From assembly GCF_011068285.1 (NCBI RefSeq), contig NZ_CP049616.1, positions 3,244,001-3,308,000 of the forward strand: a DNA stretch of 64,000 nucleotides, written 5' to 3'. Position 1 is the stretch's first letter. The number at the start of each line of letters is the position of its first letter. Under the pieces are notes generated by a model. That model was not told the DNA's origin. It did not search any database and saw nothing but the letters and a program-made list of their open reading frames with translations. A program made the position numbers and the translations under genes. This stretch comes from Flagellimonas oceani. GTDB taxonomy: Bacteria > Bacteroidota > Bacteroidia > Flavobacteriales > Flavobacteriaceae. Positions 27,555 to 36,728 of the stretch are shown here, one piece after another.

Positions 27555-29573
27555 GTGCGCCAACTTAATTTTGTGTCCATAAAACTCACTTTTTGGGTTG
27601 TTTTGGGCATTGTTATCGGTTTTTATTTTGAAGTTGCTCCGCTTTTGCCCTTAATTGCCATGTTCGTATTGCTGCCCATAATGTATTGGGTCGGTAAAAA
27701 GCAGGATAGAAAAGGGGTCCCGTATTTTGAGATGCTGACTTCACTTATCACACTTTGCTTGGGCATTTTCGTTGTTGGTATTTCCATCAACCGCGATATG
27801 CCACGGCATTATACCAAGCAGGGGCACCTCCAAGAAACGGTATGGCATCTCAAAGTAAGCGAAGCACTTAAACCAAATGCCTTCTCCCACCGATATATCA
27901 CCCAAATTATTGCTGCGGACGGAGATGTAGCCTCCGGAAAATTGCTTTTCAGTCTCTCGGTGGACTCCTCTTTGAAGCGATTACAGGTCGACGATGAATT
28001 TTTGATTTACGCCAAACCTGAAGATATCCATCCGCCATTAAACCCATATCAATTTGATTACCGTAGCTATCTCGAAAAGCAGGGCATTCAGCATCAAATC
28101 AGAACCAATTACGCGGCCATCATAAAAAAGCAAGGTGCTCCCAAAACCTTGTTTGGTGCAGCAAACAACTTTAGGGAACACATTATTTCCAAATTGAAGG
28201 AAAAGAATTTTGGCACAGAAGAATTGGGCGTTATAGAAGCTTTGATTTTGGGGAAACGGGACGATATTTCCGAGAGCACCTACAACAATTACAAAAATGC
28301 AGGTGCCGTTCATATACTGGCCGTTTCCGGACTTCACGTGGGCATTATCCTCTTCTTGCTGGAGTTTATTTTGGCGCCATTGGCTCGTTTACCTAAAGGT
28401 AAAAGCATCAAACTTATATTGGTGGTGCTGTTGCTTTGGAGCTATGCCTTTATTGCGGGGCTCTCCCCTTCCATTGTCCGTGCGGTCACCATGTTTTCCT
28501 TTGTGGCCTATGCGCTTTACCTGAACCGTCCCACCAACTCGTTCAACATTATTGCCCTATCGATGTTGTTCATCCTCCTAGTAAAGCCCTTGTTCGTATT
28601 TCAGGTTGGATTTCAAATGAGCTATGCCGCCGTATTTGCCATTGTTTGGATTTACCCGAAACTGCAAAAGTTTTGGCTTCCCGAGCATATCATTATTCGA
28701 AAAGCGTGGCAATTGTTATCGGTCAGCATTGCAGCACAATTGGGCGTAGTGCCGATTAGTTTGTTCTATTTTCATCAGTTTCCGGCGCTGTTTTTTATTT
28801 CCAATCTACTCATTATTCCATTTTTAGGGTTGATTCTGGGCTTTGGAATCTTGGTCATCATTTTGGCTTTGGTCGACTTCCTACCCCAATTTATGGTGGA
28901 TGGTTTTAATTGGGTGATTCAACTGATGAATTCCGTTGTTGGTTGGGTGGCCCAGCAGGAAGGCTTCATCATCAAAAATATTTCGTTTGATTCGGTTCAG
29001 CTGCTATTGGGGTACCTCATCATCATTACATTGGTGATATTCCTCTCCAAGCCCAAATGGAAAACTGTATTGCCACTGTTTGGAGGAATCATTGTTTTTC
29101 AAGGTTGGATGATTTGGAACCAATTTCAAGTGCGTCAAAAGGAAACCGTTATACTGGCTCACCGTTCCAGAAACACGGTTTTGTTGCATCAATCGGGGAG
29201 CTCACTTTCGGTGATCACTTCGGATAGCACCAATATTGGGACCATTGGCACTGATTATGTCGTAGCGGAACGGATTCAAAAATTGGACACCTTTCGACTT
29301 CAAAATAGCTATCAAATCGGTGAGAAAAAGTTATTTGTTTTGGACAGTTTGGGCATTCTTCCTTTGGAAGGTGATTTGGATTACTTGTTGCTCACCCAAT
29401 CGCCCGAAATCAATCTGGAGCGGGTTCTGGATTCCATCAAACCCAAAAAAATATTTGCTGACAGAAGCAATTACCCCAGCTTGATCAAAAAATGGGAACA
29501 AACATGCATCCAAAAAGAAATCCCCTTCCACTACACCGGTGAAAAGGGATTTTATGTTTTAAGCATAAATTAA
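27555..29573 (+). CDS. comEC: ComEC/Rec2-family DNA-uptake channel with degenerate C-terminal domain
   Basis: 672 aa with a GTG start one base after the preceding stop. An N-terminal DUF4131-like region (membrane then OB-like) is followed by the Competence domain, beginning LIGKRDDISESTYNNYKNAG-like and HILAVSGLHVGI, with about nine membrane segments. The C-terminal ~150 residues keep the outline of the metallo-beta-lactamase domain (DYLLLTQSPE where HxHxDH is expected) but lack the metal ligands. This is frequent in Bacteroidota ComEC. DNA import across the inner membrane is the expected role. Confidence 0.93.
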   Translation: MRQLNFVSIKLTFWVVLGIVIGFYFEVAPLLPLIAMFVLLPIMYWVGKKQDRKGVPYFEMLTSLITLCLGIFVVGISINRDMPRHYTKQGHLQETVWHLKVSEALKPNAFSHRYITQIIAADGDVASGKLLFSLSVDSSLKRLQVDDEFLIYAKPEDIHPPLNPYQFDYRSYLEKQGIQHQIRTNYAAIIKKQGAPKTLFGAANNFREHIISKLKEKNFGTEELGVIEALILGKRDDISESTYNNYKNAGAVHILAVSGLHVGIILFLLEFILAPLARLPKGKSIKLILVVLLLWSYAFIAGLSPSIVRAVTMFSFVAYALYLNRPTNSFNIIALSMLFILLVKPLFVFQVGFQMSYAAVFAIVWIYPKLQKFWLPEHIIIRKAWQLLSVSIAAQLGVVPISLFYFHQFPALFFISNLLIIPFLGLILGFGILVIILALVDFLPQFMVDGFNWVIQLMNSVVGWVAQQEGFIIKNISFDSVQLLLGYLIIITLVIFLSKPKWKTVLPLFGGIIVFQGWMIWNQFQVRQKETVILAHRSRNTVLLHQSGSSLSVITSDSTNIGTIGTDYVVAERIQKLDTFRLQNSYQIGEKKLFVLDSLGILPLEGDLDYLLLTQSPEINLERVLDSIKPKKIFADRSNYPSLIKKWEQTCIQKEIPFHYTGEKGFYVLSIN

Positions 29574-31132
29574 CCCCTTTCGATAGTTTCTACTTTATCT
29601 TCAACAGTAACTTCCGTTTCGTTGTCTTCTGCTCCGTGGGTCAACCGCTTCAGTGGTTTCAAAAGAAACAACACCAATGTTCCAAAAAGCACAGCAAAAA
29701 TGAAGAGCCCTCCAAAGACCTTCAATTCACCTGCTTGCACCGAACTCTCTCCAACGATACCTGCAACTTTGTTTCCCAAACCTGTGGCGGCCCAGTATAC
29801 CCCCATCATCAAGGCCATATACCTTCCTGGTGCCAATTTTGTGAAGAATGACAATGATACCGGTGAAAGGCATAACTCGCCAATGGTGTGAAAGAGATAG
29901 GTCAAAACCAACCAGTACATGGCAGAAGAACCTGAACTTTCGTATTGCAATGAGGCAAAAACCATATAAATAAATCCTACGCCCATGATAATAACACCAG
30001 TTGCCATTTTAAACAAAGAAGTAGCTTCCTTTCCTTTTAATTTTCTTTTGGCCCAAAAATTTGCCACCGCGACGGCAAAAAGGATAATAAAGCCAGCATT
30101 GGCAGCTTGAAACCAAGCAGCGGGCACTTCCCACCCCATAAACATTCTATTGGTTTTTTCTTGGGCATACAAATTCATAAGGCCTCCCATTTGCTCAAAA
30201 CTTCCCCAAAAAACGATCACCATCAAAAGCGATATAAGGAGCACAACGTACCTGTCCTTTTCTACTTTTCCATTCAAGTTTTTGTAAATCATCATCATCA
30301 TTCCTGTAATCAAGGATAAAAAGATGAACAGTATACCATACCCCCAATTGTCGGGACCATCATATGTAAACCCTGCATAAACCGAATAGGCAAGCAAAAC
30401 TCCAACAATGGCCAACTGCAATGGGGATTTAAGCAGTTGCAAAAACAATTGCCCCAAACTTATATCTGTGGCTTTTTCTTCCATTGTAGGCTGATTACCA
30501 ACATGCACTAAAAACCGTTGTCCGTAGAGATACACCAACAATCCCACAAACATCCCGATACCTGCAAGACCAAATCCATAATGCCAACCGTACACTGCCG
30601 CTACGATACCTACCGTAATAGAAGCGAGAAATGACCCAAGATTTATCCCTACATAAAAAATACTAAAGCCCTTGTCCCTTCGAATGTCATTAGGTTTATA
30701 AAGCCCACCTACCATAGTGGAAATGTTGGGCTTCAGCATTCCAACTCCCAAAATAACAAAGCCCAGACCTGTGTAGTAAGCCCAAAGGGAGTCAATTGCC
30801 AAAACTCCATGTCCTATGGTCAAAAGAATGGCTCCTATGGTCACTGCTTTTTTCTGTCCAAGGTACCTATCGGCCAAAAATCCACCAGGTATGCTCATTA
30901 CATAAACTAACATGGTGTACCAGCCGTAGAGTGCCAAAGCTTCGGTAGTGGTCCATCCCAATCCACTCTGGGGATCACTTTTCAACGTTTCCGCTGTCAT
31001 ATACAGGGTAAGCAGAGCCCTCATACCGTAGTAGGAAAATCGTTCCCACATTTCGGTGAAGAACAATACATACAATCCTACCGGATGTCCAAATAATTCT
31101 TTTTTGTGGGCTGGTTTGGTTACTGTTGACAT
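29570..31132 (-). CDS. Proton-dependent oligopeptide (POT/PTR) transporter
   Basis: 520 aa MFS protein of the DtpA/PepT class. The first family signature starts with FFTEMWERFSYYGMRALL near residue 27, the second 'GINLGSFLASITVGIVA' near 165. About 14 membrane segments are visible. It imports di- and tripeptides with protons. Its start lies 15 bp after the DPP IV gene, so a peptidase releasing dipeptides and the importer that takes them up form one unit. The 3' end overlaps comEC by four bases. Confidence 0.95.
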   Translation of the reverse strand: MSTVTKPAHKKELFGHPVGLYVLFFTEMWERFSYYGMRALLTLYMTAETLKSDPQSGLGWTTTEALALYGWYTMLVYVMSIPGGFLADRYLGQKKAVTIGAILLTIGHGVLAIDSLWAYYTGLGFVILGVGMLKPNISTMVGGLYKPNDIRRDKGFSIFYVGINLGSFLASITVGIVAAVYGWHYGFGLAGIGMFVGLLVYLYGQRFLVHVGNQPTMEEKATDISLGQLFLQLLKSPLQLAIVGVLLAYSVYAGFTYDGPDNWGYGILFIFLSLITGMMMMIYKNLNGKVEKDRYVVLLISLLMVIVFWGSFEQMGGLMNLYAQEKTNRMFMGWEVPAAWFQAANAGFIILFAVAVANFWAKRKLKGKEATSLFKMATGVIIMGVGFIYMVFASLQYESSGSSAMYWLVLTYLFHTIGELCLSPVSLSFFTKLAPGRYMALMMGVYWAATGLGNKVAGIVGESSVQAGELKVFGGLFIFAVLFGTLVLFLLKPLKRLTHGAEDNETEVTVEDKVETIERG

Positions 31133-31147
31133 AAGTTTATTGTTTGA

Positions 31148-33307
31148 TTATAAGTTCTCTTTAACGAAGTTGGTCATCTTGGTATAGAGATGCAATCTGG
31201 TATTGCCACCGTATATCCCGTGGTTTTTATCGGGGTAAATGGCCCAATCAAACTGTTTGTTGGCCTGGACCAATGCCTCGATCATTCGCATCGTGTTCTG
31301 TACATGAACATTATCGTCCCCGGAACCGTGCACCAACAGGTATTTTCCTTTCAACAATTCTGGATAGTTGAACGGTGAGTTATCGTCATAGCCGGTCGGA
31401 TTTTCCTGAGGGGTCTGCATATAGCGCTCCGTATAGATGGTGTCATAAAAACGCCATGAGGTAACGGGTGCCACGGCAATGGCCATTTCAAAGGTATCGT
31501 TGCCTTTTAGCAGCGCATTTGTGGACATAAAGCCTCCGTAGCTCCACCCCCAGATTCCGGTTCGGTTTTCATCGATATAGGGGCGCTCGCTCAACTTTTT
31601 GGCAACGTCAATTTGATCTTCAACTTCAAATTTGCCCAACTCTTTTTGGGTCATTTTTTTAAAATCGCGGCCTTTTAGCCCGGTTCCCCTGCCATCCACA
31701 CAGGCCACAATATAGCCTTGTGATGCCAAATGCTGGTGCCAATAATCGTTGCTGCCCATCCATGAATTGGAAACTTGTTGGGAACCCGGTCCACTGTACT
31801 GGAACATGAACAAGGGGTATTTCTTATTTGGGTCAAAATCAGCCGGCTTGATGATGTACATATTGAGGTCGTACCCATTTACATTGATGGTGGAGAACTC
31901 TTTGGGTGCTATCTCATAACCTTCCAATTTGTTCAGCAAAGCCGAGTTGTCCTTGATCTCTTTCAACAATTTACCATCGGATGCATCGTGCAATGTAAAT
32001 TTATATGGGGTGGTCGCGCTGGAATAGGTGTTGATGTAATAGGTGAAATCGCTGCTGAAAGCTGCTGAATTGGTTCCCTCCTCCACGGAAAGTTCCTTTT
32101 TGCGTTTCCCTTTGGTGGATATGCTGTAAACACCTCTATTGATCGAACCATTCTCCACGGACTGATAAAAAATACGGTCGTGCTTTTCATCATAACCGTA
32201 ATATCTTGTGACTTCCCAAGGGCCTTCGGTAATCTGATTCTTTAGTTTTCCGTTGCTTCCGTAGAGATACAGGTGATTGTACCCATCCGCCTCGCTGGTC
32301 CAGATAAAGCTATCATCATCCAAAAAAGTAAGGTCATCATCAATATCCACATAAGCCTTATCGGTTTCTTCCAATAATAGGGTTACTGAATTATCCTCGG
32401 CATCAACATCGTTAAGTTTCAATTCGTTTTGATGCCTGTTCAGGGTCTGGACACTCAAGTGGTTGGGATTGTGCATCCACTTTATTCTTGGAATGTAGTA
32501 GGGGTCGTTTAAATCCACATCGGAAATATTGCCAGAGGCCACATCAAACATATGCAAAGTAACTATGGAATTTTTCTCCCCTGCCTTCGGATATTTGAAT
32601 TCATGCTGATAAGGATACAGTTCAGTTCCGTAAAAATCCATGGAAAAGTGTGGGACTTCTGTCTCGTCAAATCGCAAAAATGCAATTTTGGTCCCATCAC
32701 TGTTCCATTCAAAAGCTCGGACGAACGCAAACTCTTCCTCGTACACCCAATCCGTCACTCCATTGATAATGGTGCCTTTGCTTCCATCGGTGGTCACTTG
32801 TTTGGTGGTTCTGGACGCCAAATCCAATATGTAAATGTTGTTGTCGAGCACATAGGCCACCTTGCTTCCATCAGGAGAAAGCGTGGGTTCTTGAATTTTC
32901 GTCTCGGCGATTTTCACCAATTCTTTGGAGGAAATATCATATACATAATAAATACCCAGACGAGATCGTCTGAAAACGGGCTCCACTTCTGTTGCCAAGA
33001 GCACTTTCGATTCATCATCGCTAAACGTATAGGATGAAAAGTATGGAACGGCATCGGATGATGCCACGATGGTCTCCACCTTTTCCAAAGTTTCATAATC
33101 GTACTTGTCCAAACTGCTGGAACGCGGGGAACGTTCGGTATTTAAAATGGTGTATTGTGTACCGTTGTTCATGGATCGTAGGACATCCATGTATTCTGTC
33201 CTGAACTCTCCTCCCCAAATCTCTTCAAGGGTTATTTTTTGCTTTTGCGCTGTGGAAAAAGTAACAACTCCCAAAAAGAATAGGAATAGAAAAGACTGCT
33301 TGTTCAT
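31148..33307 (-). CDS. S9 family peptidase, dipeptidyl peptidase IV
   Basis: 719 aa from ATG 33307; signal peptide (FLFLFFLGVVTFSTAQ). The N-terminal eight-bladed propeller (DPPIV_N) ends near residue 480, then the alpha/beta hydrolase domain has catalytic Ser in GWSYGGFMS, Asp in GSGDDNVHVQN and His in DKNHGIYGG. It removes X-Pro or X-Ala dipeptides from peptides in the periplasm. It is the first gene of a two-gene unit with the POT transporter. Confidence 0.96.
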   Translation of the reverse strand: MNKQSFLFLFFLGVVTFSTAQKQKITLEEIWGGEFRTEYMDVLRSMNNGTQYTILNTERSPRSSSLDKYDYETLEKVETIVASSDAVPYFSSYTFSDDESKVLLATEVEPVFRRSRLGIYYVYDISSKELVKIAETKIQEPTLSPDGSKVAYVLDNNIYILDLASRTTKQVTTDGSKGTIINGVTDWVYEEEFAFVRAFEWNSDGTKIAFLRFDETEVPHFSMDFYGTELYPYQHEFKYPKAGEKNSIVTLHMFDVASGNISDVDLNDPYYIPRIKWMHNPNHLSVQTLNRHQNELKLNDVDAEDNSVTLLLEETDKAYVDIDDDLTFLDDDSFIWTSEADGYNHLYLYGSNGKLKNQITEGPWEVTRYYGYDEKHDRIFYQSVENGSINRGVYSISTKGKRKKELSVEEGTNSAAFSSDFTYYINTYSSATTPYKFTLHDASDGKLLKEIKDNSALLNKLEGYEIAPKEFSTINVNGYDLNMYIIKPADFDPNKKYPLFMFQYSGPGSQQVSNSWMGSNDYWHQHLASQGYIVACVDGRGTGLKGRDFKKMTQKELGKFEVEDQIDVAKKLSERPYIDENRTGIWGWSYGGFMSTNALLKGNDTFEMAIAVAPVTSWRFYDTIYTERYMQTPQENPTGYDDNSPFNYPELLKGKYLLVHGSGDDNVHVQNTMRMIEALVQANKQFDWAIYPDKNHGIYGGNTRLHLYTKMTNFVKENL

Positions 33308-33457
33308 GAAGTGAAAAAATTGATTAAAAACTCCCAAGTTTACTAATATTTATCGGAAAAATAAATTTTGATGTTGCGTTTGCAACAAATTTTAACCTTT
33401 GAAACACTGTTAAGTTTTCAAAATAACGACAAGGCTCGCCTAAATGGTCAATATCCG

Positions 33458-33465
33458 TATATTTG
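33458..33465 (+). promoter_or_regulatory. -7 element upstream of the HMG-CoA reductase gene
   Basis: TATATTTG matches TAnnTTTG and lies 19 bp before the ATG at 33485. A short inverted repeat (TGTTGC-GTTT-GCAACA, 33372-33387) lies further upstream in the divergent region and could be an operator, though it is small. Confidence 0.5.
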
Positions 33466-33484
33466 ATTGCTTTAAGCCAGCTTT

Positions 33485-34801
33485 ATGAACACGCCCGTTG
33501 AAGGATTTTCCAAACTCACCAAAACCCAAAAAATTGATTGGATAGCCACCCATTGCACCAAGGACCCCAAAAAAACCAAACAGCTATTGCAGCAGTATTG
33601 GAACTCGGACCCAAGGGTACAGCAATTGCACGATGAGTTTATAGAAAATACTGTATCCAACTACTATCTGCCCTTCGCCATTGCCCCCAATTTTTTGATC
33701 AACGGCGAACTATATGCCATCCCCATGGCGATTGAAGAAAGTTCGGTGGTGGCAGCAGCAAGCAAAGCGGCCAAATTTTGGTTGGAGCGCGGTGGTTTTA
33801 AGGCTGAAATTATTGGAACGGAAAAAGTCGGGCAGGTACACTTTATATATAAAGGTGCCAAAGAAAAGCTATCCGATTTCTTTGCTGCGGCCAAACCCGA
33901 ATTATTAAAAAGTGTTGCTTCCATCACAAAAAACATGGAAAAACGGGGCGGTGGCATCAACAATATTGAGTTAAGGGATTTGAGCGATACAATTGAAGGC
34001 TACCATCAGCTCCACTGCACTTTTGAGACTCTGGATGCCATGGGAGCCAATTTCATCAATTCCTGTTTGGAAGAATTTGCCAAAACATTAAAAGAGCAAG
34101 CACTTGCTTTTGATGCTTTTACGGAAGAGGAAAAAGACATTGAAGTGGTGATGAGCATCCTATCCAACTATGTGCCGAATTGTTTGGTGAAAGCTGAAGT
34201 GAGCTGTCCCATTTCGGAATTGGGCAATACGGATATGCCAGCCAAGGCATTTGCCGAAAAGTTTGTACAGGCCGTAAATATTGCCAAAGCGGAACCTTAC
34301 AGGGCGGTTACGCACAATAAGGGCATCATGAACGGTATCGATGCCGTGGTTCTTGCCACAGGAAATGATTTTAGGGCCGTGGAGGCCGGTGTGCATGCCT
34401 ACGCTTCCAAAACGGGGCACTACTCCAGCTTGACACATGCCAAAATCGAAGACGGTATTTTTAAATTTTGGATCGAGGTTCCACTGGCCCTTGGCACCGT
34501 GGGCGGATTGACCACATTGCATCCGTTGGTGAAACTTGCGCTGGAAATACTTCAAAATCCAACTGCAAAAGAGTTGATGCAGGTAGTCGCCGTGGCCGGA
34601 TTGGCCCAAAATTTTGCGGCCGTTCGCAGTTTGGTGACCACGGGGATTCAAAAAGGACATATGAAAATGCACTTGTTGAACATGTTGAATCAACTTGGAG
34701 CCACCGAATCTGAAAAACAACAACTGGTCACTTTTTTTAAGGATCAAACCGTAACCAATGCCGCGGTGAAGGAAGCTTTGGAAAAAATTAAATCAGAATA
34801 A
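33485..34801 (+). CDS. Hydroxymethylglutaryl-CoA reductase, class II type
   Basis: 438 aa. Catalytic Glu in AIEESSVVAAASKAA, the DAMGANFIN motif, NKGIMNGIDAVVLATGNDF (catalytic Lys/Asp region) and the C-terminal His in GHMKMHL identify HMG-CoA reductase. Class II enzymes are often labelled degradative. The one-base overlap (TAATG) with a GHMP kinase of the mevalonate type argues for a biosynthetic role, making mevalonate for isoprenoids. Confidence 0.95.
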   Translation: MNTPVEGFSKLTKTQKIDWIATHCTKDPKKTKQLLQQYWNSDPRVQQLHDEFIENTVSNYYLPFAIAPNFLINGELYAIPMAIEESSVVAAASKAAKFWLERGGFKAEIIGTEKVGQVHFIYKGAKEKLSDFFAAAKPELLKSVASITKNMEKRGGGINNIELRDLSDTIEGYHQLHCTFETLDAMGANFINSCLEEFAKTLKEQALAFDAFTEEEKDIEVVMSILSNYVPNCLVKAEVSCPISELGNTDMPAKAFAEKFVQAVNIAKAEPYRAVTHNKGIMNGIDAVVLATGNDFRAVEAGVHAYASKTGHYSSLTHAKIEDGIFKFWIEVPLALGTVGGLTTLHPLVKLALEILQNPTAKELMQVVAVAGLAQNFAAVRSLVTTGIQKGHMKMHLLNMLNQLGATESEKQQLVTFFKDQTVTNAAVKEALEKIKSE

Positions 34802-35709
34802 TGGAGAAGGAGTTTTACAGCAACGGCAAATTATTGCTTTCCGGCGAGTATGCCATTTTGGATGGCGCCTTGGGGTTGGCCATTCCCACCAGTTATGGGC
34901 AATCGCTTCACATAACCCCAACAACATCCGGTTTTTTGGAGTGGACCAGTTTTGACGAAAACGATAAAATCTGGTTCTCGGCCAGGTTTGACCTTACCAA
35001 TTTAAATGTGGTTTCCTCATCGGATGCCGCAATGGCAAAGACTTTGATGGATTTACTTTTGGAGGCGAATGCCCAAAACCCATTATTATTGACGGATAGT
35101 CAAGGTTTACAGATTGAGACCCATTTAACCTTTCCAAATTCGTGGGGACTCGGAACTTCTTCGACACTAATAAACAATGTGGCGCAATGGGCACGGGTGG
35201 ATGCCTTTCAACTTTTATGGAATGCTTTCGGCGGAAGTGGATACGATATTGCCTGTGCACAATACAATTCACCGCTGACCTATCAATTAAAGGATGGCAA
35301 TCCAGAAGTGGAGCAAATTGATTTTGATCCCATTTTCAAGGACTCGCTTTATTTTGTCCATCTCAACCAAAAACAGAGCAGCAAAGAGGCCATTGCCAAT
35401 TACAGAGAGCAAGAATTTGACCAATCGGAACTAGTTCGGCAGGTGTCCGACATTACCAAAAAAATGATTCACGCTTCTACTCTGGCCGGGTTCGAGACTT
35501 TGATGGATGAGCATGAAAATATCCTTTCCAAAGTTTTGAAAACCCCACCGGTAAAACAGCGTCTTTTCCCCGACTATTTTGGTGCGATAAAAAGTCTTGG
35601 TGCTTGGGGCGGGGATTTTGTTTTGGCCACTGGAGATGACAAAACGCACTCCTATTTTAAGTCAAAAGGTTTTGAAACGGTGATTCCCTACGCTAAAATG
35701 ACATTGTGA
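34801..35709 (+). CDS. GYDIA family GHMP kinase (mevalonate-pathway type)
   Basis: 302 aa. GHMP motif 1 NGKLLLSGEYAIL, motif 2 WGLGTSSTLI (ATP phosphate loop), the name-giving GSGYDIACAQ, and motif 3 LGAWGGDFVLATG. Family members are assigned to the Bacteroidota mevalonate route, probably mevalonate or phosphomevalonate kinase; which step is not resolvable here. Co-translated with HMG-CoA reductase. Confidence 0.9.
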   Translation: MEKEFYSNGKLLLSGEYAILDGALGLAIPTSYGQSLHITPTTSGFLEWTSFDENDKIWFSARFDLTNLNVVSSSDAAMAKTLMDLLLEANAQNPLLLTDSQGLQIETHLTFPNSWGLGTSSTLINNVAQWARVDAFQLLWNAFGGSGYDIACAQYNSPLTYQLKDGNPEVEQIDFDPIFKDSLYFVHLNQKQSSKEAIANYREQEFDQSELVRQVSDITKKMIHASTLAGFETLMDEHENILSKVLKTPPVKQRLFPDYFGAIKSLGAWGGDFVLATGDDKTHSYFKSKGFETVIPYAKMTL

Positions 35710-35748
35710 TTTTTCTTACAAATGAGGGTAATTTTCGTGATTTTCGCT

Positions 35749-35797
35749 CATCCGTAAACTCAAATGGGGCATTCGTCAATTGGCAACCTCCTAAAAC
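35749..35797 (+). promoter_or_regulatory. Tandem half-site regulatory element, copy 1
   Basis: CATCCGTAAA (35749-35758) and CATTCGTCAA (35770-35779) are direct repeats exactly 21 bp apart, followed by CTAAAA at 35791. The same composite occurs at 42186-42230. Two imperfect ~10-bp direct repeats spaced two helical turns apart is the geometry of LytTR-domain binding sites. The second half-site is 72 bp upstream of the AraC-type ATG. Confidence 0.65.
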
Positions 35798-35841
35798 TAT
35801 TCTTTTTTGCATTTTGAAACCAGAAGACAAAATTGATAGCT

Positions 35842-36489
35842 ATGTCGTTCTGGGAAAACACACAATTGTTCACAAAAAGCAAAGTAGGCCTTTTCACAAA
35901 AAAACTATTTTCGCTTTTTTCATTTCTATTTTTTTATACGGTACTCATTACCATATATAGTTGGTCAAATCCCAACAATGGGTTTAATACAATAATTATT
36001 TATGCTCAACTCATACCACTGGTTATATATTTGGCGGTCATGTATCTTTTATTTAAAAATCTAAAAGACTTGAGCAGAAAGGAGTATGCGAAATCTTCTC
36101 TGAACAAAAAAGACAAATACGAAAAAACAGGATTGTCGGAAGCCTTTTCATTAGAGCTCAAAAATAAATTGGAGCACTTGATGAATGAGGAAAAACTTTA
36201 TTTAGATCATGAACTTAGACTTGATAATATCGCCGAACTATTAGGCATTTCGAGGCATCATGCGTCACAGGTAATCAACGAAAATTTCAACCTTAGTTTT
36301 TACGACTTCGTAAATTCATATCGAATTGAGGAGGCTAAAAATAGGTTATGTTCGGACTTTGAGAGCTCTCCGGAATCCATTTCTGATATTGCTTACCAGT
36401 GCGGGTTCAACAACAGGGTTTCTTTTTACAAAGCTTTTAAAAAGATTACCCATATTACTCCAAAAGAATTCATCCAAAGTGCCGCTTAA
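35842..36489 (+). CDS. Membrane-anchored AraC-family transcription regulator
   Basis: 215 aa from ATG 35842 (a TTG three codons earlier is less likely). Two membrane segments at the N-terminus (LFSLFSFLFFYTVLITIY, then LIPLVIYLAVMYLLF) lead through a charged linker to a C-terminal AraC double helix-turn-helix (LRLDNIAELLGISRHHASQV, then ISDIAYQCGFNNRVSFYKAF). The architecture resembles the C-terminal end of larger membrane AraC sensors with the sensory part shortened. It faces the SusC/SusD locus and may regulate it. Confidence 0.88.
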   Translation: MSFWENTQLFTKSKVGLFTKKLFSLFSFLFFYTVLITIYSWSNPNNGFNTIIIYAQLIPLVIYLAVMYLLFKNLKDLSRKEYAKSSLNKKDKYEKTGLSEAFSLELKNKLEHLMNEEKLYLDHELRLDNIAELLGISRHHASQVINENFNLSFYDFVNSYRIEEAKNRLCSDFESSPESISDIAYQCGFNNRVSFYKAFKKITHITPKEFIQSAA

Positions 36490-36728
36490 AACATTTCCCT
36501 ACTTGTTAATGTTAACTTAAATCGGCAAATACGTAAAGGTTAATAAGAGTTTACAGCCTTGACTTTTACTTTCCCTTTTTTTGTTCCGCAATCCACAAGG
36601 TGGGGTCCCTAAATCTTACTTCATATCAATGACAAAGTTTTCATTGTATTGAATTTTTTGAATTAGCCTACAAAAAAGATTTACCCCTGCCTTGCTTGGA
36701 TTCATTAACTAACTCTTAATCAATTTTT
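36490..36728. other. Intergenic leader of the SusC/SusD operon
   Basis: 239 bp without a credible reading frame. It holds a small palindrome GTTAA-TG-TTAAC just after the AraC gene and an AT-rich leader with no clear TAnnTTTG match. The susC-like promoter must lie here but I cannot place it. Confidence 0.4.

Noticed and set aside
35706..35960. 84-codon frame before the AraC gene
   Set aside because: It covers the tandem regulatory element, overlaps the AraC gene out of frame and has no plausible protein.
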